Below are positions 17,701 to 23,786 of a stretch of DNA of 43,292 nucleotides, piece by piece. Origin of the DNA: JADJNW01 sp964517175 (lineage in GTDB: Bacteria; Bacteroidota; Bacteroidia; Chitinophagales; Saprospiraceae); assembly GCA_964517175.1 (NCBI GenBank), contig CAZFBU010000013.1, positions 1-43,292 on the forward strand. The letters run 5' to 3'. Each line of letters starts with the position of its first letter. Position 1 is the stretch's first letter. The translations under genes and the position numbers were made by a program. Below the pieces are notes generated by a model. That model had not been told where the DNA came from. It worked only from the letters and a program-made list of their open reading frames with translations, and did no database searches.

Positions 17701-17774
17701 CTGTTCAGGTAGTCCACAATGGTGGATGTACCGACATTGAGTTCTTTTGCTATCTTTACTAAACGTAATGCCAT
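14763..17774 (-). CDS. infB: Translation initiation factor IF-2
   Basis: A 1003-residue GTPase that brings initiator tRNA to the 30S subunit. The N-terminal IF2-N helix domain (about 1-50: LRLVKIAKELNVGTSTIVDY) is followed by a very long Lys/Glu/Pro-rich linker (about 65-390). The second IF2-N segment is TEFISVSELASLMNV. The G domain starts near residue 505: GHVDHGKTS (G1), GGITQHIGA (G2), DTPGHEAF (G3), NKIDKP (G4). Domains II, III and C-terminal tRNA-binding domain complete it. The length is at the upper end, as usual in Bacteroidota. Third gene of the rimP-nusA-infB cluster, but 380 bases separate it from nusA and it has its own promoter-like box. Confidence 0.98.
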   Translation of the reverse strand: MALRLVKIAKELNVGTSTIVDYLNSHGFEIEDKPTAKVSDEMYDQLVQEFQKDRVIKEQADQLIFGTRSSSTRKESTPTPSRSEKPSLPKESKKEEPAAEPAASASSDEEKEEKKTEERPRLLQKRLKVLGKVDLDKDKKDKEKPEEKPTEPEKKEASQPVEDKTPQEEKVEKPVEQKAKEPEKAEAKQEEPVKVEHKKPQEKPTTSKEEKPQEIEAQKETTPAREKKDQAPKQEEKAEQPEEMKQAEPEKVVKDGLIKAEAPELRGLKILGKIDTDQFKRPKKRKDKDKDKDKKAAAPADKSQKPKPPTTSDKDDDAKKRRRRKRKKITTTTEGSDKRRDNTRAGGGDRHRGRPGGKDKDDVKEVSQKEIEDQIKATMARLSGGGKKKRQKMRRDNRERQRERQEQLEQEQETGKLEVTEFISVSELASLMNVAATDVITACLNLGVIVSINQRLDAEIIELIAEEFGHEVEFISVEEQADDEVEIIDAPEDLEHRAPIVTVMGHVDHGKTSLLDFIREASVVSGEAGGITQHIGAYEVYTSDKKITFLDTPGHEAFTAMRARGAKITDIAIIVIAADDSIMPQTREAISHAQAAGVPIVFAINKIDKPEAQPERIKQELASMNFLVEEWGGKYQSQDISAKTGQNIDLLLEKILLEAEMLELQANPNREATGTVLEASLDKGRGYVTKILVQSGSLDIGDSVAAGEYSGKVKAMFNERGQRVKSAGPATPVLVLGLDGAPQAGERLKEYESEQEARQIANRRAQIAREQANRATKRISLDEIGRRLALGSFKELNLIVKGDVDGSVEALSDSLIKLSIEKVQVNVIHRAVGAITESDVLLASASDAIIIGFQVRPTGNARQIAEREGVQIRMYSIIYEAINEIKSAIEGMLEPTKEEKITSQVEVREVFKISKVGTVAGCYVQEGKITRNTNVRLIRDGIVVYPTREGAHARISSLKRFKDDVKEVRSGMECGISIENYNDIKVGDIIEGFEIIEVKQKLE

Positions 17775-18154
17775 TATGTGTTTTTAGTGCTTAGACAACC
17801 GTTTTTTGATAGACAAAAACTTATGACACTGATTTCCTTTACATATCTTACTATCGTTTTTGGATGAATAAAATCAAAAGGTTCATAGTTGCAAGCTTTC
17901 GCCCATCAATCAAATAATTAAAAAAAATATTAAAACGTCTTCGCGTCTCGGCGCAAAGATAATAGTAAAAAGCTTCTGTTGGGTAACTCTTTTCAGAAAA
18001 ATGAATTTTAAGCCTTTTTATTACTGGGCTGAAACACGATCTTTCCGAAAAGAGTTCCCGAAATATTAAACTTCCTGCCAGCATCAGACGACAAACGACG
18101 GGCAATCAATTGGTGCGATACCAACCACGCATCGTCCGGTCAAAGTTTCTGCCG
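17775..18154. other. infB-nusA spacer, no gene seen
   Basis: An AT-rich 380-base stretch. Apart from the -7 box at 17954-17961 nothing convincing is found. An 84-codon minus-strand open frame at 17851-18105 overlaps that box and has an unlikely composition, so it is not called. Confidence 0.5.
17954..17961 (-). promoter_or_regulatory. -7 box, possible infB promoter
   Basis: The minus strand reads TATCTTTG, matching TAnnTTTG. The expected TTG 20 bases upstream is missing (ACC instead). A transcript would have a leader of about 175 bases before infB. Confidence 0.4.
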
Positions 18155-19390
18155 TTATTCTTCAAATTCTGCTGCCAGAATGCGCATCACTTCATTTACG
18201 GTTTCCTCCTCCAGGTCAGTACGACGCAGCAACTCCGCCGTGCTCAGGTCCAGCACGCTTCGCGCCGTGTCGCAGCCGATAGACTTGAACGCATCGATTA
18301 CCCACTCGTCAATTTCATCTACGAATTCGTCCAGATCAACATCGTCGATTTCGATTTCCTGCGTATTTCTGAATACATCAATCTCAAATTCCGTCAGTTG
18401 GCTGGCGAGTTTGATATTCGTACCACCCTTGCCAATGGCTAGTGAAACCTGATCCGCATCAAGATAAACGGCTGCCCGCTGTGCTTCCACGTCCAGGTCA
18501 ATATTCGTCACCTTCGCTGGCGTAAGCGAACGCTGGATGAAGAGCGTCGGGTTGCTGGTATAGTTCACGATGTCGATATTCTCATTGCGCAATTCACGCA
18601 CGATGCCGTGAATTCTCGAACCTTTCATACCCACACAGGCACCCACCGGGTCGATGCGGTCGTCGTAGGATTCCACTGCAACCTTTGCCCGCTCGCCGGG
18701 TAGGCGCACAATGCGCTTGATCGCGATCAGGCCATCCTCGATTTCCGGAACTTCCTGCTCCAGCAGTTTTGCCAAAAACTCATTCGCAGTGCGGGAAACG
18801 ATGACCACCGGCGTATTATTGCGCATATCCACGCGCTTGATCACGCCCCGAACCATGTCGCCCTTGCGGAAAAAGTCGCCTTTAATCATCTCATTGCGCG
18901 GCATCACCAGTTCGTTGCTGGTTGCATCATCCAGCAGGAAAACTTCCTTTTTGATGACCTGGCTCACTTCGCCGGTGACCATATCGCCAACGCGCTCGCT
19001 GTATTTTCGATAAATCTCGTCTTTTTCCAATTCCATGATCCGTGAGATCAGCGTTTGGCGGGCAGCCATGATCGCACGGCGACCAAAGTCTTCCAGGAAT
19101 AATTGCTCGTAGCACTCTTCGCCGATTTCATAATCTTCGTCGATCGAGAGCGCTTCCGAAATGGAAATCTGGCTGCGGTCATCGGTCACCTCGCCGTCGG
19201 GCACAATTTCGCGCACGCGCCACAGCTCCAGGTCACCGGTGGTGGTGTTGACAATCACGTCGAAGTTTTCATCCGATCCGTACTTCTTCCGAATCAGGGT
19301 GCGGAATACATCTTCCAGCACGCGCACCATTGTGGGGCGGTCTATATTTTTGCCTGCTTTAAAGTCCGCGAAACTTTCTACTAAGTTCAT
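18155..19390 (-). CDS. nusA: Transcription termination/antitermination factor NusA
   Basis: A 411-residue RNA-polymerase-binding factor that modulates pausing, termination and antitermination. From the ATG at 19390 (MNLVESFADFKAGKNIDR) it shows the N-terminal NusA domain (1-125), the S1 domain (about 130-200, GDMVTGEVSQVIKKEVFLL), and the two KH domains (about 230-345) with the NusA signature VGACVGMKGSRIHGIVREL and the later LAIGKGGTNIKLASQL. The last 60 residues are a short helical tail ending in AAEFEE, and the second acidic repeat of E. coli NusA is absent, as is normal in this phylum. The 45 upstream codons of open frame are repeat-derived and rejected. Confidence 0.97.
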   Translation of the reverse strand: MNLVESFADFKAGKNIDRPTMVRVLEDVFRTLIRKKYGSDENFDVIVNTTTGDLELWRVREIVPDGEVTDDRSQISISEALSIDEDYEIGEECYEQLFLEDFGRRAIMAARQTLISRIMELEKDEIYRKYSERVGDMVTGEVSQVIKKEVFLLDDATSNELVMPRNEMIKGDFFRKGDMVRGVIKRVDMRNNTPVVIVSRTANEFLAKLLEQEVPEIEDGLIAIKRIVRLPGERAKVAVESYDDRIDPVGACVGMKGSRIHGIVRELRNENIDIVNYTSNPTLFIQRSLTPAKVTNIDLDVEAQRAAVYLDADQVSLAIGKGGTNIKLASQLTEFEIDVFRNTQEIEIDDVDLDEFVDEIDEWVIDAFKSIGCDTARSVLDLSTAELLRRTDLEEETVNEVMRILAAEFEE

Positions 19391-19471
19391 AGAAATGTTG
19401 TTATTTGTTAATATGTTATTTGATTGACTATGAATCTTTTTCGTTGAATAAAAAAGACAGGAATAATCAAT

Positions 19472-19517
19472 AATGCCGAAGGTCCGAGGGACTCCTACGG
19501 AGCATCCCTTCGGGACA
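19472..19517. repeat. Short palindromic intergenic repeat inside the rimP-nusA spacer
   Basis: The segment contains GTCC-GAGGGA and TCCCTTCGGGAC, which are near-complementary, around CTCCTACGGAGCA. It can fold into a hairpin. A related CTTCGGG motif is found in the repeat at 25737-25800. It lies between the rimP stop and nusA start, so it could influence their relative expression. Confidence 0.45.
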
Positions 19518-19528
19518 ACTAACATTCT

Positions 19529-20023
19529 TTAAAATGAAATTTTTACAACGGTTTTCTTAATATCTTCAAACGGGATAATGGTTTGCACCAGTTCTCTTCG
19601 TTTCTTTTTTCCTTCTTTGATCTGTACTTTTTCTTCAATCGTAACGGCAAAGTCTGTCACTTCTACCAGCGTGCCGGTTTTGGCTTTGCCTTCCAGCGTT
19701 GTCACTTCCACTTTCCGACCGATATTTTTTCGGTACTGGCGTGGCAGCTTCAGCGGTCGATCCACCCCCGGCGAAGACACTTCCAGCGTGTATTTCTCGC
19801 CCAGTGGCTTTTCTTCGTCGAGATAGGCTTCCAGGTGGCGACTCACGCGTTGGCAGGTATCGAAGGAAATTCCGCTGTCGCTGTCAATAAAAACTTCGAG
19901 CTTGTTGCCGGCAGCATTCAGGTTTATATCCACCAAAAAACAATCCGTAAAGCCCTCTTCCTGAAACTTTTCTTCCACTAAATCGGCGATTCTTTCTTCC
20001 ACGGTGCGTACAGTTTCTTGCAA
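19529..20023 (-). CDS. rimP: Ribosome maturation factor RimP
   Basis: About 158-164 residues; needed for 30S subunit maturation. The RimP N-terminal domain is seen in DCFLVDINLNAAGNKLEVFIDSD and the hallmark YTLEVSSPGVDRPL; the C-terminal Sm-like domain covers the last 75 residues and ends TIIPFEDIKKTVVKISF. The start is unclear. No ATG is present in frame downstream of the hairpin. TTG at 20023 (QETVRTVEE) and GTG at 20002 (EERIADLVEE) are the candidates; the frame is open further up to 20128, but that part overlaps the promoter and hairpin. First gene of the rimP-nusA-infB cluster. Confidence 0.93.
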   Translation of the reverse strand: MQETVRTVEERIADLVEEKFQEEGFTDCFLVDINLNAAGNKLEVFIDSDSGISFDTCQRVSRHLEAYLDEEKPLGEKYTLEVSSPGVDRPLKLPRQYRKNIGRKVEVTTLEGKAKTGTLVEVTDFAVTIEEKVQIKEGKKKRRELVQTIIPFEDIKKTVVKISF

Positions 20024-20050
20024 AAAAAAGAGGGAACATCGCGTTCCCTC
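20022..20050 (-). terminator. Perfect hairpin with T8 in front of rimP (terminator or attenuator)
   Basis: On the minus strand GAGGGAAC (20050-20043) pairs perfectly with GTTCCCTC (20037-20030) around a five-base loop, followed by eight T. It has all features of an intrinsic terminator. It lies 62 bases after the dsbA-like stop, but also downstream of a full promoter (20074-20104), so any transcript from that promoter must pass it to reach rimP. Confidence 0.85.
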
Positions 20051-20073
20051 CGGTTCTTTTTCATCTGTTGGTG

Positions 20074-20104
20074 CAAATATAAGACCTTTTATCTTAAAAT
20101 GCAA
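20074..20104 (-). promoter_or_regulatory. rimP-nusA-infB promoter (TTG-N20-TATATTTG)
   Basis: On the minus strand TTG at 20104-20102, exactly 20 bases, then TATATTTG at 20081-20074. The expected transcription start is near 20067, about 17 bases before the hairpin at 20050. Confidence 0.7.
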
Positions 20105-20111
20105 TATTCCG

Positions 20112-20759
20112 TCATTCGGTTTCCACATTTTGTGTCATAACCTGCTGCACAGCAGCGTCCAGTTGCTCGTACGGTACGTAGCCTTTGGCGATCAGGTACA
20201 GCTTTTCCTGCGTTGCCATGATGACGCTCGGAAAACCGTCAATGCCCCATTGCCCCACTTGCTGGAACTCCTGCAGGGTCGCCTGCTTGAATTCATCGGC
20301 TTGCATTTTGGCAATAAAATCCAGCGAGTCCAGCCCGAACTCCTGCGCCAGCTTGCCATACGCTTGCATATCTTCCGGTTCCATGCCCTCGTGGTAGATG
20401 GCCCGTTGCAACCTGCCCGCAAATTCCAGCGCCTGCTCCGGCTGCTGCGATTTAAAAACCGTCAGCGCAATGCTCGGCGGCACCGAGTTGAAAATGGCTT
20501 TGCCGTCTTCCAGCACTTGCAGGAAATCCGCGCCAAACTTAACGCCCGTGCGCTCCTCCACCGTTTTGTACGCCTCGCTGATGTAGCCCGCCACCTCGCC
20601 GATGGGACCCACGCGCTCGCCGCCGATCATGCCGCCCGACAGCACCGTGAATTCTATCTCGTCTTTATAATTTTCTTTCAATCGCTGCATCACCGGGCTA
20701 AAGCCATAGCACCAGCCACAAAGCGCATCATAGACATAAATAATCGCGTAATCTTTCAT
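20112..20759 (-). CDS. DsbA-family thioredoxin-like oxidoreductase (FrnE/COG3531-like)
   Basis: A 215-residue cytoplasmic protein of the DsbA/FrnE thioredoxin fold with a helical insertion. The active site is ALCGWCYGFSP, with CGWC at about residues 14-17. The segment LSGGMIGGERVGPIGE is typical of the COG3531 branch, and the cis-Pro loop is GIDGFPSVIM. No signal peptide, so it probably works in the cytoplasm on disulfides or as a glutathione-like transferase; the substrate is unknown. It precedes rimP, with a promoter and terminator in between, so it is not part of that operon. Confidence 0.88.
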   Translation of the reverse strand: MKDYAIIYVYDALCGWCYGFSPVMQRLKENYKDEIEFTVLSGGMIGGERVGPIGEVAGYISEAYKTVEERTGVKFGADFLQVLEDGKAIFNSVPPSIALTVFKSQQPEQALEFAGRLQRAIYHEGMEPEDMQAYGKLAQEFGLDSLDFIAKMQADEFKQATLQEFQQVGQWGIDGFPSVIMATQEKLYLIAKGYVPYEQLDAAVQQVMTQNVETE

Positions 20760-20837
20760 GCTTTTAGTTGTGTTTTTGTGATGATTTACCCATCACCGTT
20801 TATACAGCCAACAGGTGAGCAGGGAGAAAGATCAATA

Positions 20838-20922
20838 AAGCGCTGGTTTTCTGGGAAATTGTACCGGCGACTTTCCCGAAGGGATAGCTACGCCGTAGTC
20901 GGCACAGGTCAGCACCCAGCGC
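20838..20922. repeat. REP-like element with GTACCGGCGA core (copy 1)
   Basis: GCGCTGG (20840-20846) and its complement CCAGCGC (20916-20922) bracket a segment that contains GTACCGGCGA (20861-20870). The same 10-base core is found at 21651 and, inverted, at 21721. Non-coding; lies just downstream of the broken PIN gene. Confidence 0.5.
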
Positions 20923-20952
20923 ATCAGCAATGCTCGCACCCAGAAGATATAA

Positions 20953-21375
20953 TTATTCTGAGCTTAATAAAGATTTCATCGTATCTAAATGGATGGTTTT
21001 GACCTTCGGAAATTCAATTTCCTGCAAAATATTGAAATGCTTGTCATGCGTAACGAGATAATCTGCTTGACCCGCGACGGCGCAATCGACAAATTTATTA
21101 TCATCAGGGTCAGCCGTTATTAAATACCACTGATAATAGGTTGTCATCAGTTCGACATTGGAAAGCTCCAACAAAAAGTCCAGTTGATTTTCAGAAAGCG
21201 ATATGCCATATTTTTCACTACATTTTTCGAGATACTCCGTCAGGATTTCATTACTGACCAGTAAGGTATATTGCTGGTTCAGAAGTGATTCGAATACCTA
21301 CCAGTATTTGTGATGCGGTAAGATAGAAACCAAAAACACATTGGTGTCAAGAACCAATCGAAGTTTATTGCGCAT
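20953..21375 (-). pseudogene. PIN-domain toxin with in-frame stop
   Basis: A PIN-fold ribonuclease of the COG1569-type, usually the toxin of a toxin-antitoxin pair. The frame from the ATG at 21375 reads LRLVLDTNVFLVSILPHHKYW, a TAG stop at 21300-21298, and then VFESLLNQQYTLLVSNEI to the end at 20953, without any shift. All four acidic PIN positions remain: Asp in LDTNV, Glu in EILTEYLE, Asp in TADPDDN and Asp in THDKH. So one nonsense base (probably a Trp or Arg codon) appears to have broken an otherwise intact gene, unless it is a sequencing error. Its ATG overlaps the antitoxin's stop by 11 bases. Confidence 0.85.
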
Positions 21376-21586
21376 CCTCTTCCAGCCATTGATCTAAATC
21401 GGCATCGCTAATGCCTTTTGCTGCCGCCGCTTCGGCAATGTCGTCAGTGAAGCGGTGGGCAAAAAAACGCGCCAGCATATTCTTCACTTCGATCAACTCC
21501 TCTTCGGTCGGTTCAAACGCATAAATCTTCAGCAACTCCAACTGTAGGGCAGTAAGCTTCGATTCCGACTGGTTGTTTATGATCAT
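21365..21586 (-). CDS. Small antitoxin-like protein preceding the PIN gene
   Basis: A 73-residue acidic helical protein (start MIINNQSESKLTALQ, end DLDQWLEEDAQ). It lacks a recognisable DNA-binding motif. The position, the size, the overlap with the PIN gene and a full promoter 21 bases upstream all fit the antitoxin role for a PIN toxin; the helical segment with Glu-rich C-terminus fits a toxin-wrapping tail. An open frame continues up to 22015, but that part is an antisense-like shadow of the TPR gene in another frame. Confidence 0.75.
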   Translation of the reverse strand: MIINNQSESKLTALQLELLKIYAFEPTEEELIEVKNMLARFFAHRFTDDIAEAAAAKGISDADLDQWLEEDAQ

Positions 21587-21606
21587 AGTACCTGCATTTA
21601 TGTTGA

Positions 21607-21637
21607 CAAAGATAGCTGTTATTTTGGTGGCAAACAA
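21607..21637 (-). promoter_or_regulatory. Promoter of the antitoxin-PIN operon (TTG-N20-TATCTTTG)
   Basis: On the minus strand TTG at 21637-21635, exactly 20 bases, then TATCTTTG at 21614-21607. The antitoxin ATG at 21586 begins 20 bases after the box, giving a short leader. Confidence 0.7.
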
Positions 21638-21650
21638 GTAGCGCGTTCTT

Positions 21651-21730
21651 GTACCGGCGATCTTCCCTGACCGCCTTTGGCGGTAGTCGCCGACGTAATC
21701 AGTAGGGCGGCGACTAAAGGTCGCCGGTAC
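21651..21730. repeat. REP-like palindromic element with GTACCGGCGA arms (copy 2)
   Basis: GTACCGGCGA (21651-21660) and its exact complement TCGCCGGTAC (21721-21730) enclose two more palindromes, ACCGCC-ttt-GGCGGT and AGTCGCC...GGCGACT. The entire 80-bp unit can fold as a nested hairpin. It separates the antitoxin-PIN promoter from the TPR gene and overlaps the last base of the latter. Confidence 0.65.
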
Positions 21731-22041
21731 TACTCGCGTAGTAACCTCCGCACCCGCGCCACATCCTTGTGCGTAATGCCTGCCGCTTCCAGTTCGTCCA
21801 GATCGGCTAAAAAAGTAGCCGCATAGGTAGCATCGCCGTAGGGCTGATCTTTCAGGCGCAGGTAGATGGCTTCGGCTGCTTCGTACTTGCCCTGATAGAG
21901 CAGCGCCAGCGCCAGGTTGGTGTTGATCCACTCCGCCGCGGTGCCGCCGAGGGCGATGCCCTGCTGTGCCGCTTGCTCGGCTGCCTCGAACTGCTCGGTG
22001 AAGAGGTAGTACCACGCTAGATTTTCATACTCAGCAGCCAT
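21730..22041 (-). CDS. Short TPR protein, probably the C-terminal remnant of a larger gene
   Basis: A 103-residue protein with two tetratricopeptide-type helices pairs (NLAWYYLFTEQFEAAEQAAQQG, and NLALALLYQGKYEAAEAIYL). A terminal helix reads LDELEAAGITHKDVARVRRLL. The pattern matches the tails of long Saprospiraceae-type TPR proteins that carry other domains in front. No such domain is seen upstream of the ATG at 22041, where stops occur, so this looks like a fragment. The REP-like element abuts its 3' end. Confidence 0.6.
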   Translation of the reverse strand: MAAEYENLAWYYLFTEQFEAAEQAAQQGIALGGTAAEWINTNLALALLYQGKYEAAEAIYLRLKDQPYGDATYAATFLADLDELEAAGITHKDVARVRRLLRE

Positions 22042-22132
22042 AGAGCTCTTGATATACTGACTATCTGAGTTGGTCTTTATAGACAGGCGTTAAATATAGG
22101 TCAAGAATGAATCTGCTCACGTGATAAGACGG

Positions 22133-22408
22133 CTATGCGCTTGATCTGGAATGGCGGTTAGCGTGCTGGAACTTTTCCCAATATTTTGCAATCAAGCTTA
22201 GGTCATTTTGAGCTATCCTCCGGTCAATCAACCGAAACTCCTTGTAGCGCGCCAGATGATCGCCACATCTCTTGATTTTTAAACCACTGCCACAGTAGCA
22301 CAAGTCATTAGGTCGCCATTTATGGCGCATAATATGTTCTTGCAAAACTCGGCCAATGAGGCGGAGATCATAGATGCCCAGAATATCTCGGTAACTTTCT
22401 ATAACGCC
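22133..22408 (-). pseudogene. SEC-C motif segment, likely frameshifted C-terminus of the E2-like protein
   Basis: Read in the frame that ends at 22133, the sequence gives GVIESYRDILGIYDLRLIGR, then a basic stretch with NDLCYCGSGLKIKRCGDH, and about 45 more residues. The CxCxSG-x5-C pattern is the SEC-C metal-binding motif, here with Gly in place of the final Cys/His. There is no ATG at the front, only a TTG at 22345. The coding-like text begins exactly where the E2 frame ends (22399-22413), which suggests a one-base frameshift in a single gene of about 219 codons (22133-22791). Confidence 0.7.
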
Positions 22409-22791
22409 AGTACACCATGAGCATACTCGCCCTGAGCATATTCGCCGTTCAGCTCATAGTAGGAATTGTTCCAAAGGAATGGAAGCAGTATCTTCTCGAA
22501 AAAATCGGGTAGGGTCTTGACCTTTTTCTTGAGCAAAATAGTTTCTCGGGTATTCGTCGTAAAGCAAAAATGACCGGTATCTTCGTACACATGGCGGTCA
22601 GCCTTGCGCGGGATGCGCTCGCCGGTCTCGCAGACCAGCGGGAACTGCTCTGGGAAAATCGAAATGTCTATCTCTACTTCATAGCAGTCATTGCTTCCCG
22701 CCTCGATCTGCCCGCGAAACCGTTTGCTGGGGGCGTCATACCTCAAACCCGGATGGGCTTTCAGTACTTCGCTGATTTGTTGCTCATTCAT
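22399..22791 (-). CDS. CBASS E2-like (ubiquitin-conjugating fold) protein, N-terminal part
   Basis: 130 residues with the E2 pattern: a beta-rich start (YEVEIDISIFPEQFPLVCETG), then RHVYEDTGHFCFTTNTRE, with His67 and the candidate catalytic Cys76 in the H-x(6-8)-C context of E2 enzymes, and helices after DFFEKILLPFLW. In type II-short CBASS such E2-only proteins conjugate the CD-NTase and prime cyclic-oligonucleotide synthesis. Its ATG overlaps the CD-NTase stop by eight bases. The frame ends at GEYAHGVLAL, just after a small duplicated unit (GEYAQ/GEYAH), and the adjoining frame continues with matching sequence, so the gene appears frameshifted. Confidence 0.78.
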   Translation of the reverse strand: MNEQQISEVLKAHPGLRYDAPSKRFRGQIEAGSNDCYEVEIDISIFPEQFPLVCETGERIPRKADRHVYEDTGHFCFTTNTRETILLKKKVKTLPDFFEKILLPFLWNNSYYELNGEYAQGEYAHGVLAL

Positions 22792-23785
22792 GATAAGGTT
22801 TGTGGGTGATGCCGGAACCTGCTATGGCGGCGCCGAGTTCTCGGCTTTTGGTGTCTCCGTCCTTGTCTTCGCCTTTGGGGAATCGGTCTCCGAACTCATG
22901 GATCAGGTATTCGCTAGCGGTTTTGAAATTTGTCTCCTGCTCCGCTTTTTGGCAGACTTCTACCAAGCTGGACAAGCAATCTAGGAAGTTCTTCTTCCTG
23001 GTTTCCGAATAGTCAGCAAACACATCTTCGCCTTTTGGGGTGGTGGGGCGCAAGCAACGGAAACCGCCAGGATAGTTGAGCGCTTGGCTCATCGCCTCTA
23101 TACAAAGGCGGAAGGCTTCGTCGTCCTTGTCTTTGGAAGTGTAATACTCGACGGCGAGGATGGTAAGCTCAAAGCCGCTGGGGAGTTTCAGATTGGAACG
23201 ACGGTGCTCTTGATAGTTCTTCCATGCTTTTAGACAGCGAACTATGCGGCGAAGCTGCGGCAAATCAGGTTGAGAATTAAACCAATCCGTGAAAGCTCTG
23301 GGGTCGCTTTCAATCCATCCTTTGCTGCGGTGCGCCAACTCCGGGATATCACCATCCATATAGTATATCGGGAGATCAATATGATGCCCATCGGCAAAGA
23401 CCACGCGGATGCAGGTCGTTTTGCGGATTGTATCTTCCTTTGTGTGATCCTGAACTGCATCATACACCCAATCGTGTAGCGTCTGGACTCCCCTCCGATT
23501 ATCTTCCCCTTCCTTTTCGATGAAGTAGATCCCATAATCTAAATCGTATTTCAGCAATTTATTTCCCTCCTCGTCGTATTTCGGAATGGGGTTGACCGTA
23601 GTGTTCATTTCAAACGACCCTTGTCCCCGGAATTTTGGGGCTAGTTCGTTCGTTCGGTTTTCTTTAAACCAGGCTTTTATCGTTTTGCGGAGCGCTTTTC
23701 TGCTAGCTTTCAAGCTCTCTTTTCTTTGCTGAGTCAGTTTGATCTTTTGGTCGAATGCGTTGAATTCTTTGTGTAAAACTGCCAT
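22784..23785 (-). CDS. CBASS cGAS/DncV-like nucleotidyltransferase (CD-NTase)
   Basis: A 333-residue enzyme that on phage infection would make a cyclic oligonucleotide signal. The nucleotidyltransferase signature is complete: GQGSF at residues 54-58, the metal-binding pair in KYDLDYGIYF (Asp81, Asp83), and the third acid in HIDLPIYY (Asp137). The helical C-terminal lobe follows (FTDWFNSQPDLPQLRRIVRCLKAWK). The GSF/DLDxGIYF form resembles DncV-like members; the clade and the product nucleotide cannot be fixed by eye. It begins two bases after the cap15 stop and overlaps the E2 gene, so the three genes form one operon. It ends SGITHKPYHE, so the terminal residue is Glu and not the Gly expected in E2-conjugated relatives. 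Confidence 0.88.
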   Translation of the reverse strand: MAVLHKEFNAFDQKIKLTQQRKESLKASRKALRKTIKAWFKENRTNELAPKFRGQGSFEMNTTVNPIPKYDEEGNKLLKYDLDYGIYFIEKEGEDNRRGVQTLHDWVYDAVQDHTKEDTIRKTTCIRVVFADGHHIDLPIYYMDGDIPELAHRSKGWIESDPRAFTDWFNSQPDLPQLRRIVRCLKAWKNYQEHRRSNLKLPSGFELTILAVEYYTSKDKDDEAFRLCIEAMSQALNYPGGFRCLRPTTPKGEDVFADYSETRKKNFLDCLSSLVEVCQKAEQETNFKTASEYLIHEFGDRFPKGEDKDGDTKSRELGAAIAGSGITHKPYHE

Positions 23786-23786
23786 G

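Noticed and set aside
15936..17762. 608-codon plus-strand open frame
   Set aside because: Antisense shadow of the Lys/Glu-rich infB linker; its Phe/Leu/Arg-rich translation has no domain likeness, while infB motifs are complete.
17851..18105. 84-codon minus-strand frame upstream of infB
   Set aside because: Overlaps a -7 box, AT-rich spacer composition, Cys/Arg/Phe-rich translation without family likeness.
21590..22015. N-terminal extension of the antitoxin frame to 216 codons
   Set aside because: The added part is out-of-frame reading of the TPR gene and the REP-like element; the 73-residue version has a proper promoter and start.
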